Position numbers and translations under genes: made by a program. A stretch of DNA of 64,000 nt from Yoonia litorea (GTDB taxonomy: Bacteria; Pseudomonadota; Alphaproteobacteria; Rhodobacterales; Rhodobacteraceae), in the NCBI RefSeq assembly GCF_900114675.1, contig NZ_FOZM01000001.1, positions 124,001 to 188,000 on the forward strand. Reading direction: 5' to 3'. This document shows, one piece after another, positions 30,085-39,650 of this stretch. Each line of letters starts with the position of its first letter. Within the stretch, counting starts at the first letter, position 1. The notes below the pieces were generated by a model. It searched no databases. It saw only the letters and a list, made by a program, of their open reading frames with translations, and had not been told where the DNA came from.

Positions 30085-30179
30085 TTAAAATGGCGTCCTT
30101 CGCCAATTTGGAAAGGTTCTAACATTGCATTTCGATTGGTTTAAGTTGCTTTTTTTGATTGCAGTAATAACCTTTGCTT

Positions 30180-31085
30180 ATGGCAAACTTCACATTACGG
30201 CAGTTGAGATACTTTGAAGCGTTAAGCCGCTTCCGGCACTTCGGTCATGCCGCTGATGCTTGCGCGATATCGCAACCGGCATTGTCAGTGCAGATCAAGG
30301 AGTTGGAGCAAAGTCTGGGTGTCGCCTTGTTCGAGCGTAGTGCAAGATCGTTGCGGCTGACCTCTTTCGGCGAAACATGGCTGGAACGCGTACGAGAAAT
30401 CCTCAGGAACGTCGATGAATTAAGTGAATTGGCGCGCGCGGCGCAAAGTGGCTTTGCCGGTCGGCTCAGGCTTGGCGTCATTCCGACCATTGCGCCGTAC
30501 CTGTTGCCGTCTTTGATCGGCGCATTGCGTAACAGTCACCCGCAAGTCTCGCTTGATGTCCGGGAAACGCTGACAGAACGATTGATCGAGGAACTGACTG
30601 ATGGTCGCATTGATGCAGCGATTGTTGCCCTGCCGATCGATGTTGCCATGATTGCCGAAATGCCTCTGTTTGTGGAAAAGCTCATGCTGGTTCGTCATGT
30701 CAAAGAGCGTCAGAAGCCGGTGCCGACCCCTGAAAATCTGCACGAAATGCGCCTGCTCATGCTTGAACAGGGGCACTGCTTTCGCGATCAGGCTTTTGCA
30801 TTTTGCAACCTCAAAACTTCGGCACGGCGCGATGGTCTTGATGGAAGTTCGCTCTCGACCCTTGTGCAGATGGTCGGGGCGGGGATTGGTGTGACCTTGA
30901 TCCCTGAAATGGCCGTCACTGTCGAAACGCGCAACGCACCTGTTACGGCTGGCCGGTTTCCCGAACCACAGCCCGAGCGGACGGTAGGACTGATCTGGCG
31001 ACGAACCAACCCTCTTGCAGATCAGTTTCGCGAGCTTGGCAAAGAAATCATGGCCGTCGCAGGCGCCATGGACAAGCCATCCTAG
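30180..31085 (+). CDS. oxyR: Hydrogen-peroxide-sensing regulator OxyR (LysR family)
   Basis: A 301-residue LysR-type activator. The DNA-binding helix-turn-helix is at about residues 20-40 (AADACAISQPALSVQIKELE). The redox pair is present: Cys200 in GHCFRDQ and Cys209 in FAFCNL, nine residues apart as in E. coli Cys199/Cys208, so peroxide oxidation to an intramolecular disulfide is expected. The ATG at 30180 gives MANFTLRQLRYFEAL; an in-frame start two codons earlier is possible. Divergent from katG, which it presumably activates under peroxide. Confidence 0.93.
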   Translation: MANFTLRQLRYFEALSRFRHFGHAADACAISQPALSVQIKELEQSLGVALFERSARSLRLTSFGETWLERVREILRNVDELSELARAAQSGFAGRLRLGVIPTIAPYLLPSLIGALRNSHPQVSLDVRETLTERLIEELTDGRIDAAIVALPIDVAMIAEMPLFVEKLMLVRHVKERQKPVPTPENLHEMRLLMLEQGHCFRDQAFAFCNLKTSARRDGLDGSSLSTLVQMVGAGIGVTLIPEMAVTVETRNAPVTAGRFPEPQPERTVGLIWRRTNPLADQFRELGKEIMAVAGAMDKPS

Positions 31086-31957
31086 AGGTGATGCTCAAGC
31101 AGCGGGGCAAGGAGCGGGTTTGGGAATTTTCGCGCGATTGTCACCGCATGAAAGCTCTCGACAATTCCCATCTCATGGTTGGCCTCGACCAGAACACCGT
31201 TACGCAGTTCGTCCTGAACGGCGATTGGTGGCAAGACCGCCAGACCGACACCTTCTCGCGCCAGCAGACGCATCATAGCGATGTCATCCACCTCGGCAGC
31301 GAGGTTGGGGATGATGTCGAAGCGACTGCAAAGCCGGTCAAAGCCGATACGAACAGGGCTGTCTTGCGTCGGAACCACGATTGCCTGCTCTGACAGAAGG
31401 TCCTCAAGCGAAGCGGTCGCGGGCAATAGATCAGGCTTGCCAATCAGGCTGACGGCCTGATCCGATATCGCATGCGTCGTGAATGTCGAAAGCGCGTCGT
31501 GAGACGGGACCACATTGGTCAGAACGACATCAAGTCCCAGCGTTTCAAGGCCCTGCAAAAGCTCTGGCAAGGTCCCGGATCTCAGGACAAGTTCCAATTC
31601 GTGGTTGCCAAGCAATGGCCGCAAGAACTCCAGCTGGAAGTTCCGCGAGAGTGTCGCCAAGGCACCGACACGCAAGACCTGCTTGACGCGACCCTCTTGT
31701 CGCAGCGTTCCCAGCAAGTCTTTGCCCGCCTCAAATATGGTGTCAGCATAGTCCAATGCGATCCGGCCAGCTTCTGTCAGTACTAGCTGTCTGCCGCGTC
31801 GCTCAAACAAGGCATGGCCCAGACGCTCTTCAAGCTTGCGGATTTGAACAGACAAGGCCGATTGGGACAAGTTCATCCGCTGAGCGGTCCGCGTGAGGTT
31901 GCCGTCATGGGCCACGGCCCAAAAATAGCGGAGATGATTGTAATTCATTTCAGGCAT
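31082..31957 (-). CDS. LysR-family regulator beside dabBA (NhaR-like)
   Basis: A 291-residue LysR regulator with a DNA-binding helix at about residues 20-45 (NLTRTAQRMNLSQSALSVQIRKLEERLG) and a normal effector domain. Its N terminus NYNHLRYFWAVAHDGNLT resembles NhaR-type regulators. It is transcribed away from dabB and most likely controls it; a T-N11-A dyad lies immediately upstream (31959-31979). The start is either ATG 31957 or ATG 31948. Its stop overlaps the converging oxyR stop by four bases. Confidence 0.88.
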   Translation of the reverse strand: MPEMNYNHLRYFWAVAHDGNLTRTAQRMNLSQSALSVQIRKLEERLGHALFERRGRQLVLTEAGRIALDYADTIFEAGKDLLGTLRQEGRVKQVLRVGALATLSRNFQLEFLRPLLGNHELELVLRSGTLPELLQGLETLGLDVVLTNVVPSHDALSTFTTHAISDQAVSLIGKPDLLPATASLEDLLSEQAIVVPTQDSPVRIGFDRLCSRFDIIPNLAAEVDDIAMMRLLAREGVGLAVLPPIAVQDELRNGVLVEANHEMGIVESFHAVTIARKFPNPLLAPLLEHHL

Positions 31958-31958
31958 A

Positions 31959-31979
31959 TCGTTCTTATAAATCGAACGA
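31959..31979. promoter_or_regulatory. LysR-type box (T-N11-A dyad) upstream of dabBA
   Basis: TCGTTC (31959-31964) and GAACGA (31974-31979) are a perfect inverted repeat spaced by nine bases; within it T31963 and A31975 fit the T-N11-A rule for LysR regulators. It sits between the divergent regulator and dabB, so control of both is plausible. Confidence 0.6.
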
Positions 31980-32060
31980 AACGTAGCAAACAATGAAATT
32001 TTTATTAGGCGGGTCGCGCGCTATTTGGTCGCACAGGACAATTTGCGCTGGAGATGCCCG

Positions 32061-33650
32061 ATGTTTGTGAACGCACTGCCCCTCTTGGCCCCACTACTGC
32101 TTTTGGCTGCGGCTTTCGCGCCGCGGTATCTTGATGACGTGACCCCGCAAAAGAATGCGTGGCTGGCAGAGATGGCATCACTCGGTGCTGTTCTGGTTGC
32201 AGTTGGCTCAGCCTTCGTGCTCGCTCTTGGCGGCGCGGGCGACAGCTTTCTCTTCGGGCTATTCGGTGTGGGGCTGTCTGTCAGGCTCGATATCGTCAGT
32301 GTAGTCATGTTGTTGCTGGTGTCATTTATCGGGTGGGTCGTTGTACGCTATTCGCGCACTTACCTTGATGGCGAAGCCCGCCATGATGAGTTCACATTTT
32401 GGCTTCTGGTAACACTTGCGACCGTGCTGACCCTTGTTCAGTCCGGAAACGTCGTGCAATTCGTGGCGGCTTGGGTCGCGACAAGCATGTTCCTTCACAA
32501 ACTGCTGGTGTTCTACCCTGAACGGCAGGCAGCCCAACGTGCAGCACGCAAGAAATATGTTATGGCACGCGTTGGTGATATTTCGCTCGTGAGCGCGGCG
32601 GCCTTGCTGATCATCGCCTATGGCACAACACAGATCTCTGAAATTCTTGCTGAGGCCAGCCTTGGTATGGGCGGTGCGGCGGCAATCGGCGCTGCTGCCC
32701 TGATCGCCCTCTCGGCAATTTTGAAGTCCGCACAGTTTCCGACCCATGGATGGCTCACAGAAGTTATGGAGGCACCAACACCTGTTTCAGCCTTGCTGCA
32801 TGCCGGTGTCGTGAATGCTGGTGGTTTTGCGCTGATCCGTTTTGCCGATCTGATGCTTTTGTCGCCACTGACACTTGCGGCTCTGGTGATGGTCGGAGGG
32901 TTCACCGCGCTTTTCGGTGGACTGGTGATGCTGACCCAACCGACAGTCAAGGCGTCACTGGCATGGTCAACGATCGCACAGATGGGCTTTATGATCTTGC
33001 AGTGCGGTCTGGCGCTCTTTCCACTGGCGCTGCTGCATATCGTGGCGCACTCGCTTTACAAGGCACATGCCTTTTTGTCGGCAGGCGGCGCGGTGGAGCG
33101 CATCGTTGCAATCCGCAAGCCAGGTCCGGTTGCTGTTCCTGATCTCGGCGCGGTTCTGCGGGCGTTCCTTGTTGCCATCGGTATCTACGGCGTTGTTTAC
33201 GCAATTCTCGGTGTCGGCTTTGATTTTGGCGGGAAGTCCCCGCAAGCGGTGGCACTGGGCGCGATCCTGATCTTCGGCGTGGCGTATCTGTTGGCACAGG
33301 GCTTTGCAGACGAGGCACCAAAGGCGTTGACGCAACGCACGGCTACCTACGCCGCTGCTGTGACCCTGAGCTATCTGCTGCTGCAACGTGCGTCCGAATG
33401 GCTCACGTCGGGTACCTTGCCGGCAACACCGGCGGCTGGCCCGCTTGAATGGTCGCTTATTATTCTTGCCCTGATCAGCTTCGGCCTTGTCGCTGTCGCC
33501 CAGGCAACGCTGCCACTGTGGTCTTATCACCCGGCGGCACAAGGATTGCGCGTCCATCTTTCAAACGGACTTTACATCAACGCGATTTCAGACCGCATTC
33601 TGGGCGGCTGGGACCGGACAACATCTTCTGACAAAGGAGCCGCGAAATGA
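32061..33650 (+). CDS. dabB: Inorganic carbon accumulator membrane subunit DabB
   Basis: A 529-residue membrane protein of the NuoL/MrpA proton-antiporter family, the cation-translocating half of the DAB inorganic-carbon accumulator. About thirteen hydrophobic helices are visible; the antiporter signature lies at about residues 227-260 ([23 protein letters not shown], cited as a location). Assigned as DabB and not a respiratory subunit because it directly precedes dabA. ATG 32061 has GGAG seven bases upstream; an earlier in-frame GTG/ATG reading lacks a site. Its stop overlaps the dabA start. Confidence 0.9.
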   Translation: MFVNALPLLAPLLLLAAAFAPRYLDDVTPQKNAWLAEMASLGAVLVAVGSAFVLALGGAGDSFLFGLFGVGLSVRLDIVSVVMLLLVSFIGWVVVRYSRTYLDGEARHDEFTFWLLVTLATVLTLVQSGNVVQFVAAWVATSMFLHKLLVFYPERQAAQRAARKKYVMARVGDISLVSAAALLIIAYGTTQISEILAEASLGMGGAAAIGAAALIALSAILKSAQFPTHGWLTEVMEAPTPVSALLHAGVVNAGGFALIRFADLMLLSPLTLAALVMVGGFTALFGGLVMLTQPTVKASLAWSTIAQMGFMILQCGLALFPLALLHIVAHSLYKAHAFLSAGGAVERIVAIRKPGPVAVPDLGAVLRAFLVAIGIYGVVYAILGVGFDFGGKSPQAVALGAILIFGVAYLLAQGFADEAPKALTQRTATYAAAVTLSYLLLQRASEWLTSGTLPATPAAGPLEWSLIILALISFGLVAVAQATLPLWSYHPAAQGLRVHLSNGLYINAISDRILGGWDRTTSSDKGAAK

Positions 33651-36061
33651 CTGCGCATACGTTTTCTGGATACTCCGGCCAGCAACTTGAACTGATTGCC
33701 AAAGCTGAACTGGCAGGTCTTGCCATCCCACCTCTCTGGCCGCTGTCCTCCTCAGTTGCTGTAAACCCATTCCTTGGGCAAACACAGCAAAGCCTGCCAC
33801 AGGTCGCGGCTTTGCTGGAGCGCGTTGCTGGCATGTCGGTGACGATGCCGCGACAGTGGTATCAAAAAAAGATCAACGATGGCGCGATCATCGATGCCGA
33901 CCTCTCTGCTGCGCTGGCGCAATATCCCAACGCAGCCGAGAACATCGCAGCGCTGAAGACGGCAGCTGCCGATCAGACAAATACAGTGTCTGCATTGCCA
34001 ACAGTGGCTCATCTTGCAGCGGACGTCTCAGGCATTGACTGGCCGGGGATCATCACCGAGCGGTTCGGCACGTGGGCAGCGGGGTATTTCGATGCCGGTC
34101 AGGCGCTTTGGCAGCTCAAGCCGGGTCGGGACGCATTTACGGCATGGCGTGATTTTGCCACCCGTGATCTGACGCCAGAGATTGCCGGTCTTGCCGGTTT
34201 TGGCGGTCTGGTTGCGGCCACGCCAACGCAGACGCGCTTGGCGCTCGTCACGGCAGCAGAGAAGCTCGAAATCTCGATGGAAGGTGCGGAAACCTATTGC
34301 CACCAGCTCTTGCTCGGGCTTGGCGGATGGTCACAAGTTGGCCGTTATCGGTTGTGGCAAGCCGAGCTCGCAGGCGGTACCGACACGACCACCATGGATC
34401 TTCTGACCATCCGAATGATCTGGGAACAGGCGTTGTTCGATCAGTACAAAGACCAGATTGCCGACAAGTGGGCTGAAATAGGCCAGCGGCACGAGGCCCC
34501 AGTTGCTGCAAGCGCGGACCAGATGATTGATGTCGCCCTGCAGACAGCGGCCGAAATCGGTGCGCAGCGCGTCTTGGCCGAAGCACTGTCTGCACCTGCC
34601 GCCGAAGCCATTGAGGGCCGGCCCGCGTTGCAGGCAGCCTTCTGTATCGACGTTCGCTCGGAGGTTTTCCGCCGCGCACTTGAATCGGTTGATCCGAAAA
34701 TTCAGACGAAGGGCTTTGCGGGTTTCTTTGGACTTACAGCGGCGCACAAAGGTTTCGCCTCTGACGTGGAAGAGAAGCGTTTGCCCGTTCTGCTCAACCA
34801 CGGCGTCACGAGCCACGCAACAGCCGATCAGGACGCAGAGGCAGATCAGACCGCACGCTTTGCTGCGCGCGCGCAAAGGGCGTGGGGCCGGTTCAAGCTT
34901 GCTGCCGTGTCCTCATTCGCCTTTGTCGAGGCGACAGGGCCTGTGTATCTGGGCAAGTTGTTGAAAGATGCCCTCGGCAAGGATCACGCGAAGGCACCGG
35001 ATAAGCAAAAACCGGTCCTTGATGAAAACTTCGATCTTGAGGTGCGCATCGGCGCGGCAACCTCGATCCTCAAGGCAATGTCATTGACCAAAGACTTCGC
35101 TCCCTTGGTCTTGCTTTTTGGCCATGGCGCAAACGTTGTGAACAACCCGCATGCAAGCGCGCTGCACTGTGGAGCATGTGGTGGCTACAGCGGAGAGGTC
35201 AATGCGCGTTTGTTGGCCGACATTCTGAACGACAAACAGGTGCGCGAAGGTGTCGGCAAGAATGGTATCTCTATCCCTGATGACACGCTTTTCGTCGGTG
35301 GCTTGCACGATACAACCACAGACGCCGTCACGATTTACGAGGATGATTTCCCCGGGCACGGTCACGCGTCGCACTTGAAAGCGGCGCGGGAATGGCTTGT
35401 TGCAGCGGGCAAGCTGGCGCGGACAGAGCGGGCCTTGCGGTTGCCACGGGCTGCCAACGAAGAAGACGTGGCACAGCGCAGCACAGACTGGGCGGAAACC
35501 CGACCTGAGTGGGCCTTGGCCGGGTGTCAGGCCTTCATTGCCGCTCCACGCTCCCGCACGAAGGGTAAGGGTCTTGCTGGTCGCGCCTTCCTGCACGACT
35601 ATGATTGGGAGGCCGATGAGGGTTTCGGTGTGCTGGAGCTCATCCTGACCGCCCCTGTTGTCGTCGCAAGCTGGATCAGCCTGCAATACTATGGCTCTGT
35701 TGTTGCGCCTGACGTGTTCGGTGCAGGCAACAAGCTTTTGCACAATGTGACCGGCGGTATAGGCGTGGTCGAGGGCAACGGTGGTGCGCTCCGCGGTGGT
35801 CTGCCATGGCAGTCCGTGCATGATGGTGAGAACTACAGCCATGATCCGCTGCGTCTTTCGGTTTGCGTTGAAGCGCCGGCCGAAGCGATCACGGATATTC
35901 TGCGCAAACATCCACAGGTGCGTGCGCTGTTTGACAACCAATGGCTGCACCTCTTCACCTTGGATGCCGAAGGGCACCTGTCGCAAAGATACAGTGGTGA
36001 CCTTGAGTGGTCGGACTACGAAAACGTCAGTTTTGAAAATGAGGCCGTAATCGCCGCATAA
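33647..36061 (+). CDS. dabA: Inorganic carbon accumulator catalytic subunit DabA (DUF2309)
   Basis: An 804-residue protein related to beta-carbonic anhydrases. The zinc site is complete: Cys333 and Asp335 in FCIDVRSE, His493 in FGHGANV and Cys508 in [12 protein letters not shown], with the same spacing (Cys-X-Asp, and 15 from His to Cys) as the characterised Halothiobacillus DabA. With DabB it is thought to hydrate CO2 to bicarbonate vectorially, driven by the membrane cation gradient. It overlaps dabB by four bases (ATGA) and ends at a strong terminator. Confidence 0.93.
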   Translation: MTAHTFSGYSGQQLELIAKAELAGLAIPPLWPLSSSVAVNPFLGQTQQSLPQVAALLERVAGMSVTMPRQWYQKKINDGAIIDADLSAALAQYPNAAENIAALKTAAADQTNTVSALPTVAHLAADVSGIDWPGIITERFGTWAAGYFDAGQALWQLKPGRDAFTAWRDFATRDLTPEIAGLAGFGGLVAATPTQTRLALVTAAEKLEISMEGAETYCHQLLLGLGGWSQVGRYRLWQAELAGGTDTTTMDLLTIRMIWEQALFDQYKDQIADKWAEIGQRHEAPVAASADQMIDVALQTAAEIGAQRVLAEALSAPAAEAIEGRPALQAAFCIDVRSEVFRRALESVDPKIQTKGFAGFFGLTAAHKGFASDVEEKRLPVLLNHGVTSHATADQDAEADQTARFAARAQRAWGRFKLAAVSSFAFVEATGPVYLGKLLKDALGKDHAKAPDKQKPVLDENFDLEVRIGAATSILKAMSLTKDFAPLVLLFGHGANVVNNPHASALHCGACGGYSGEVNARLLADILNDKQVREGVGKNGISIPDDTLFVGGLHDTTTDAVTIYEDDFPGHGHASHLKAAREWLVAAGKLARTERALRLPRAANEEDVAQRSTDWAETRPEWALAGCQAFIAAPRSRTKGKGLAGRAFLHDYDWEADEGFGVLELILTAPVVVASWISLQYYGSVVAPDVFGAGNKLLHNVTGGIGVVEGNGGALRGGLPWQSVHDGENYSHDPLRLSVCVEAPAEAITDILRKHPQVRALFDNQWLHLFTLDAEGHLSQRYSGDLEWSDYENVSFENEAVIAA

Positions 36062-36067
36062 AGATGG

Positions 36068-36098
36068 ATCGGCGCCCCGATGGGCGCCGATTGCTTTT
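36068..36098 (+). terminator. Rho-independent terminator of dabBA
   Basis: ATCGGCGCCC (36068-36077) and GGGCGCCGAT (36082-36091) form a 10-bp stem with a 4-base loop, followed by TGCTTTT. It lies six bases after the dabA stop. Confidence 0.88.
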
Positions 36099-36171
36099 GG
36101 GTCGCGCCGCAGCCGAACAGGGCTTATCACTGCGTCAGAGCGTTTGATGAACTGCGCGAAAGGCGAACCTG

Positions 36172-38289
36172 ATGAAGAAAACCGGCAAGGGTGGACCTGT
36201 ACGGCCTGTGTTCCCGACAGCAGGCGCTGCGCCTCGCGCGCAAAATCCGATGAACGCGCTGATTGCGCTTTATCAGCAAGGTAAATTTGCTGAGGTGATT
36301 GCGCAGGCTGCACCACTTGCCAAAGCAAATCCGCAGGTCTTTGCCTTGTGGAACCTTCTCGGCGCGTCCTATGCGCAATCGGGCAAAATGGATCAGGCCA
36401 AAGCGGCATTTACCCGCGCTGCAAAACTCAAACCTGATCATCCTGACCCTCACAACAACCTTGGGAACGTGCTGCGCGCCTCTGGGGATACCGCCCAAGC
36501 CATCGCGAGCTACAAGAAGGCGCTGGCGTGTGACGCCAAATACGCCCAAGCACACAATAATCTCGGGGCAATCTATCTCGATCAGGGTAAGGTCACGCAG
36601 GCTGAAGAACACCTCAAGACAGCTTTAAAGTTGGTGCCGACCTATGCTGAGGCGCATAATAATCTTGGCAATCTATCTTACCGGAACGGTGATCATCAAA
36701 GGGCGAGTGAAGCCTATTTGGCGGCGACGAAACACAATCCAAAGTTTGCCGAAGCGCATTTCAACATTGGTGTCCTTGCCCAAGCGCAGGGTACCTTTGA
36801 CAAGGCTGAGAGAGCCTACCTGACCGCTCTGCAAATCCGACCAACCCACGCCGACGCCATGCGCAACCTTGGTGTCGTACTTCAAAAGCGCGGCGATCTG
36901 GCGAAAGCCATCGCAGCGACGCGTCGCGCAACAGAGCTTGCACCGAAGGACACTGAGAGCCACATCAACTTGGGGCTCTTTCATGGTGAGAATAACGCAT
37001 ATCGAGAGGCGCTCGACAGTTTTGAAACAGCGCTTCGCCTCAGTCCGTCGTCGATGCGTGCGCGCCTTGGCAAAGCAGATGTGCTGCTTGAGATGAACCG
37101 TCTGACCGCCGCACATGACGTGCTTGCCGATGCGCACAACGCTCAGCCAGAGGCGATTGAACCCGTCGCCAATCTCGGGCTCGTCTTGCAAAGACTGGGG
37201 CGACATGAAGAAGCGGCCAGGCTTTATGAGGACGCAATCAACAGGCATCCCGATGCCTCGGCTCTCAGGGTCAACCTTGGCCTGATTTACGAAGATCTGA
37301 ACCAGTGGCAAAAAGCCTCAGAGATGTTTGCAGAGGCACTGAGTGTTGAGCCTTCGAACAATACCGCTGCGAGGATGCTCGCCAAGCTGCCAAAGGCACT
37401 GGTTGATGACACCCGACTTGATCAACTTGACACTTTCCACCGCGATCACATTGAAACGATTGCCCGCGACAGCAGCCGTCTGTTTTTCGAGGCTGATCTG
37501 GACCGCCTGAGAGGGAACATTGACGACGCCTTCTCCAAGATCGAACAGGCCAACGCGGCACGGCTCGACCAAAACGATAACGGCGATGGCGACGACGCCT
37601 CTGATTTGACCGGGGTGCGTGACCGTCTCCGGTCATGGACACCAGTCACCGCCACTGTCGAACCGGCGGTAAAGCCGGTTTTCATTCTGGGGCCCTCGCG
37701 CTCAGGAAAGTCTGTTCTGGAGTATCTGTTGGCCCAAAGCGGCAACGTAAATCCACTCTATGAGCCTATTCGGACGATGCCCCAGGCTGAAAGGGAAGCC
37801 TCCTTCGATAGTATGTTCTACGCGTCTGAGGACACACTTCGCGCGCATGGTGTCGAACTGGCGACGTCAACGAATCCTCACGTCCTGGCGCATATCACTG
37901 CAGTGGCCGATGCCTTTCCGGCAGCCGCCTTTGTTTTCGTCAAGCGCAATCCTCTTGATCTTGGTGCAGATATTTTTGCGACAGAGTACGGACGCGGCAA
38001 TACCTATGCCTACGACCCTGCGAAACTCGTCAGCTATCTCAATTTATACAATGAGATTGCCGAAGCGTTTCTTGCAAAGGCAGGCGCGCGCGCGATGGCC
38101 GTTTCTTATGACGACATCCTAAACCACCCCGAAAAGGTTATCTTGAAAATCGGTGACCATGTCGGGATGCCAATCGCGGCCAAAGCCACAGTGCCAGAAA
38201 CCTTGCCGGCCAAAAGCGTCTATCGCGAAGCATTCAAGGCAGTGCTTGAAAGAGAAGGTCTCGAAAGGCCTCACGAAATCCGCGAATAA
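36172..38289 (+). CDS. TPR-repeat sulfotransferase-family protein
   Basis: A 705-residue protein with about eleven to twelve tetratricopeptide repeats (residues about 20-430; repeats read AHNNLG, EAHNNLGNL, EAHFNIG, and so on) followed by a sulfotransferase domain. The PAPS-binding P-loop is PVFILGPSRSGKSVLEYLL near residues 501-519, and the 3'-phosphate-binding Ser/Arg region is around VFVKRNPLDLGADIF. The acceptor is unknown; TPR-sulfotransferase fusions occur in alphaproteobacteria and probably modify a protein or sugar polymer. It starts 110 bp after dabA and is transcribed separately. Confidence 0.85.
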   Translation: MKKTGKGGPVRPVFPTAGAAPRAQNPMNALIALYQQGKFAEVIAQAAPLAKANPQVFALWNLLGASYAQSGKMDQAKAAFTRAAKLKPDHPDPHNNLGNVLRASGDTAQAIASYKKALACDAKYAQAHNNLGAIYLDQGKVTQAEEHLKTALKLVPTYAEAHNNLGNLSYRNGDHQRASEAYLAATKHNPKFAEAHFNIGVLAQAQGTFDKAERAYLTALQIRPTHADAMRNLGVVLQKRGDLAKAIAATRRATELAPKDTESHINLGLFHGENNAYREALDSFETALRLSPSSMRARLGKADVLLEMNRLTAAHDVLADAHNAQPEAIEPVANLGLVLQRLGRHEEAARLYEDAINRHPDASALRVNLGLIYEDLNQWQKASEMFAEALSVEPSNNTAARMLAKLPKALVDDTRLDQLDTFHRDHIETIARDSSRLFFEADLDRLRGNIDDAFSKIEQANAARLDQNDNGDGDDASDLTGVRDRLRSWTPVTATVEPAVKPVFILGPSRSGKSVLEYLLAQSGNVNPLYEPIRTMPQAEREASFDSMFYASEDTLRAHGVELATSTNPHVLAHITAVADAFPAAAFVFVKRNPLDLGADIFATEYGRGNTYAYDPAKLVSYLNLYNEIAEAFLAKAGARAMAVSYDDILNHPEKVILKIGDHVGMPIAAKATVPETLPAKSVYREAFKAVLEREGLERPHEIRE

Positions 38290-38296
38290 TAGGGAA

Positions 38297-38312
38297 TTTG
38301 GTGGAGCCTAGG
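38297..38312. other. tRNA 3'-end-like sequence, candidate attachment core of the integrase element
   Basis: TTTGGTGGAGCCTAGG is the reverse complement of a tRNA or tmRNA acceptor end (CCTAGGCTCCACCA). The bases after it do not form a T-arm, so only a core remains, as expected for one end of an element that integrates at a tRNA 3' end. It lies 163 bases before the integrase start. Confidence 0.4.
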
Positions 38313-38433
38313 TCTATCCAACTATCGTCGCACGCTGTCTCAGTAAATCTCATATTGTCCTTGTATTGTTGATAGTTATGTATTCAATTCGTATCAACTA
38401 GTTTCACAACGTCCGCCCTAATCCCATGACATT

Positions 38434-38456
38434 TGGCGGGACAAATGGTGGGACAA
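38434..38456 (+). repeat. Tandem direct repeat TGGYGGGACAA before the integrase
   Basis: TGGCGGGACAA (38434-38444) and TGGTGGGACAA (38446-38456) are near-identical 11-base repeats with one base between them, 18 bases upstream of the integrase start. They could be integrase arm-type binding sites or part of an autoregulatory operator. Confidence 0.5.
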
Positions 38457-38474
38457 TTTCGAGGGGCAGCACTC

Positions 38475-39650
38475 ATGAGCAAGCTGACTGTCAGATCCGT
38501 GGCCGCCAAGAACGAGCCGGGGATGTATGGCGATGGGGGAGGGCTCTATCTCCGAGTCGGGCCGACCGGCTCGAAGTCGTGGATCCTTCGCACAATGGTC
38601 CACAAGAAGCGACGAGAGCTTGGCCTTGGGTCTGTTGAGCTGGTTTCACTTGCGGAGGCGCGTGAGGCAGCCCAAGCCTACCGAAAGGTCGCAAGATCAG
38701 GTGGTGATCCTGAAACACTTCGAAAGCGGGAGAGCCTGACTTTCGCGGAGGCAGCAAAGAAGGTTCACGCTCAGCTCCTTCCGACATGGAAGAACAAGAA
38801 GCACGCGGACACCTGGCTTGCATCGGTTGAAAACCACACCCAAGCATTCGCACACAACCCCCTTCATACGGTCACCAGTGCCGATATCATGCGTGCGTTG
38901 GAGCCGATCTGGACCAAGACACCAGAGACAGCCAGAAGGCTACGTCAGCGCCTCTCAACGATCTTCGATTGGGCAAAGGGCAAGGGGCTCTATCCTCACG
39001 AAAACCCCGTCAACGGCCTGAAAAAGGCTCTGGTCAACAATCGTAAGGCGCCCAAGCACATGCCAGCGATGGAATGGCGCGATCTGCCAGATTTTATGTC
39101 CGAGCTTGCCGACCGAGACGGGATTTCCGCCCGCTGCCTTGAATTCATCATCCTGACTACCGCTCGATCAGGCGATGCCCGCGGTGCACGTTGGTCAGAG
39201 ATCGACATCAAGCAAGCAATATGGACCATCCCTGGCGATCGGATGAAGAGGGATGTCGAGCATCGGGTCCCACTGTGCAAGCAGGCTCTAGCCATTCTCG
39301 AGAAGGTCCGTGGCTTGGACGCTGAATTCGTTTTTCCGAGCGTCCAGCGCGACAAGCAGGGTCGAGCCAAGGAGCAATCGAACATGGTTTTCAGTGCACT
39401 CTTGAAGCGTATGGGTAAGAGCGGATTCACGGTGCATGGGTTTCGGTCGACGTTTCGGGATTGGGCAAGTGAGAGCGCCCGTGCCGATCGAGAGGTGGCG
39501 GAGGCAGCCCTAAGCCATGCCACTGGCAACGCCGCGGAGCGGGCCTACGCACGATCTGATCTATTTGAGCGGCGCAGGGAATTGATGGACGCATGGGGGC
39601 GCTATGCGCTGGGGCAACAGGGTAGTGTCGTTCAGATGGTGAGAGCGTGA
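38475..39650 (+). CDS. Site-specific integrase (P4/DUF4102 type)
   Basis: A 391-residue tyrosine recombinase with the N-terminal DUF4102 arm domain (DGGGLYLRV..GSKSWILR near residues 17-40), an SAM-like core-binding domain (about 95-180) and the catalytic domain. The R-H-R-Y set is visible: ARSGDARGARW (first Arg), HGFRSTFRDWASE (His-x-x-Arg) and the tail AERAYARSDL with the nucleophilic Tyr. The ATG 38475 has GAGGGG upstream. Integrases of this type insert at tRNA or tmRNA 3' ends, consistent with the acceptor-like core at 38297. Confidence 0.92.
   Translation: MSKLTVRSVAAKNEPGMYGDGGGLYLRVGPTGSKSWILRTMVHKKRRELGLGSVELVSLAEAREAAQAYRKVARSGGDPETLRKRESLTFAEAAKKVHAQLLPTWKNKKHADTWLASVENHTQAFAHNPLHTVTSADIMRALEPIWTKTPETARRLRQRLSTIFDWAKGKGLYPHENPVNGLKKALVNNRKAPKHMPAMEWRDLPDFMSELADRDGISARCLEFIILTTARSGDARGARWSEIDIKQAIWTIPGDRMKRDVEHRVPLCKQALAILEKVRGLDAEFVFPSVQRDKQGRAKEQSNMVFSALLKRMGKSGFTVHGFRSTFRDWASESARADREVAEAALSHATGNAAERAYARSDLFERRRELMDAWGRYALGQQGSVVQMVRA

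Noticed and set aside
35081-36409. Long open frame of 442 codons on the minus strand opposite dabA
   Set aside because: It is the antisense shadow of a confirmed gene, has an Arg/Gln/Cys-rich composition and no family resemblance.
38297-38312. Intact tRNA gene at the left end of the integrase element
   Set aside because: Only the acceptor end fits; no T-arm, anticodon arm or D-arm can be drawn next to it.
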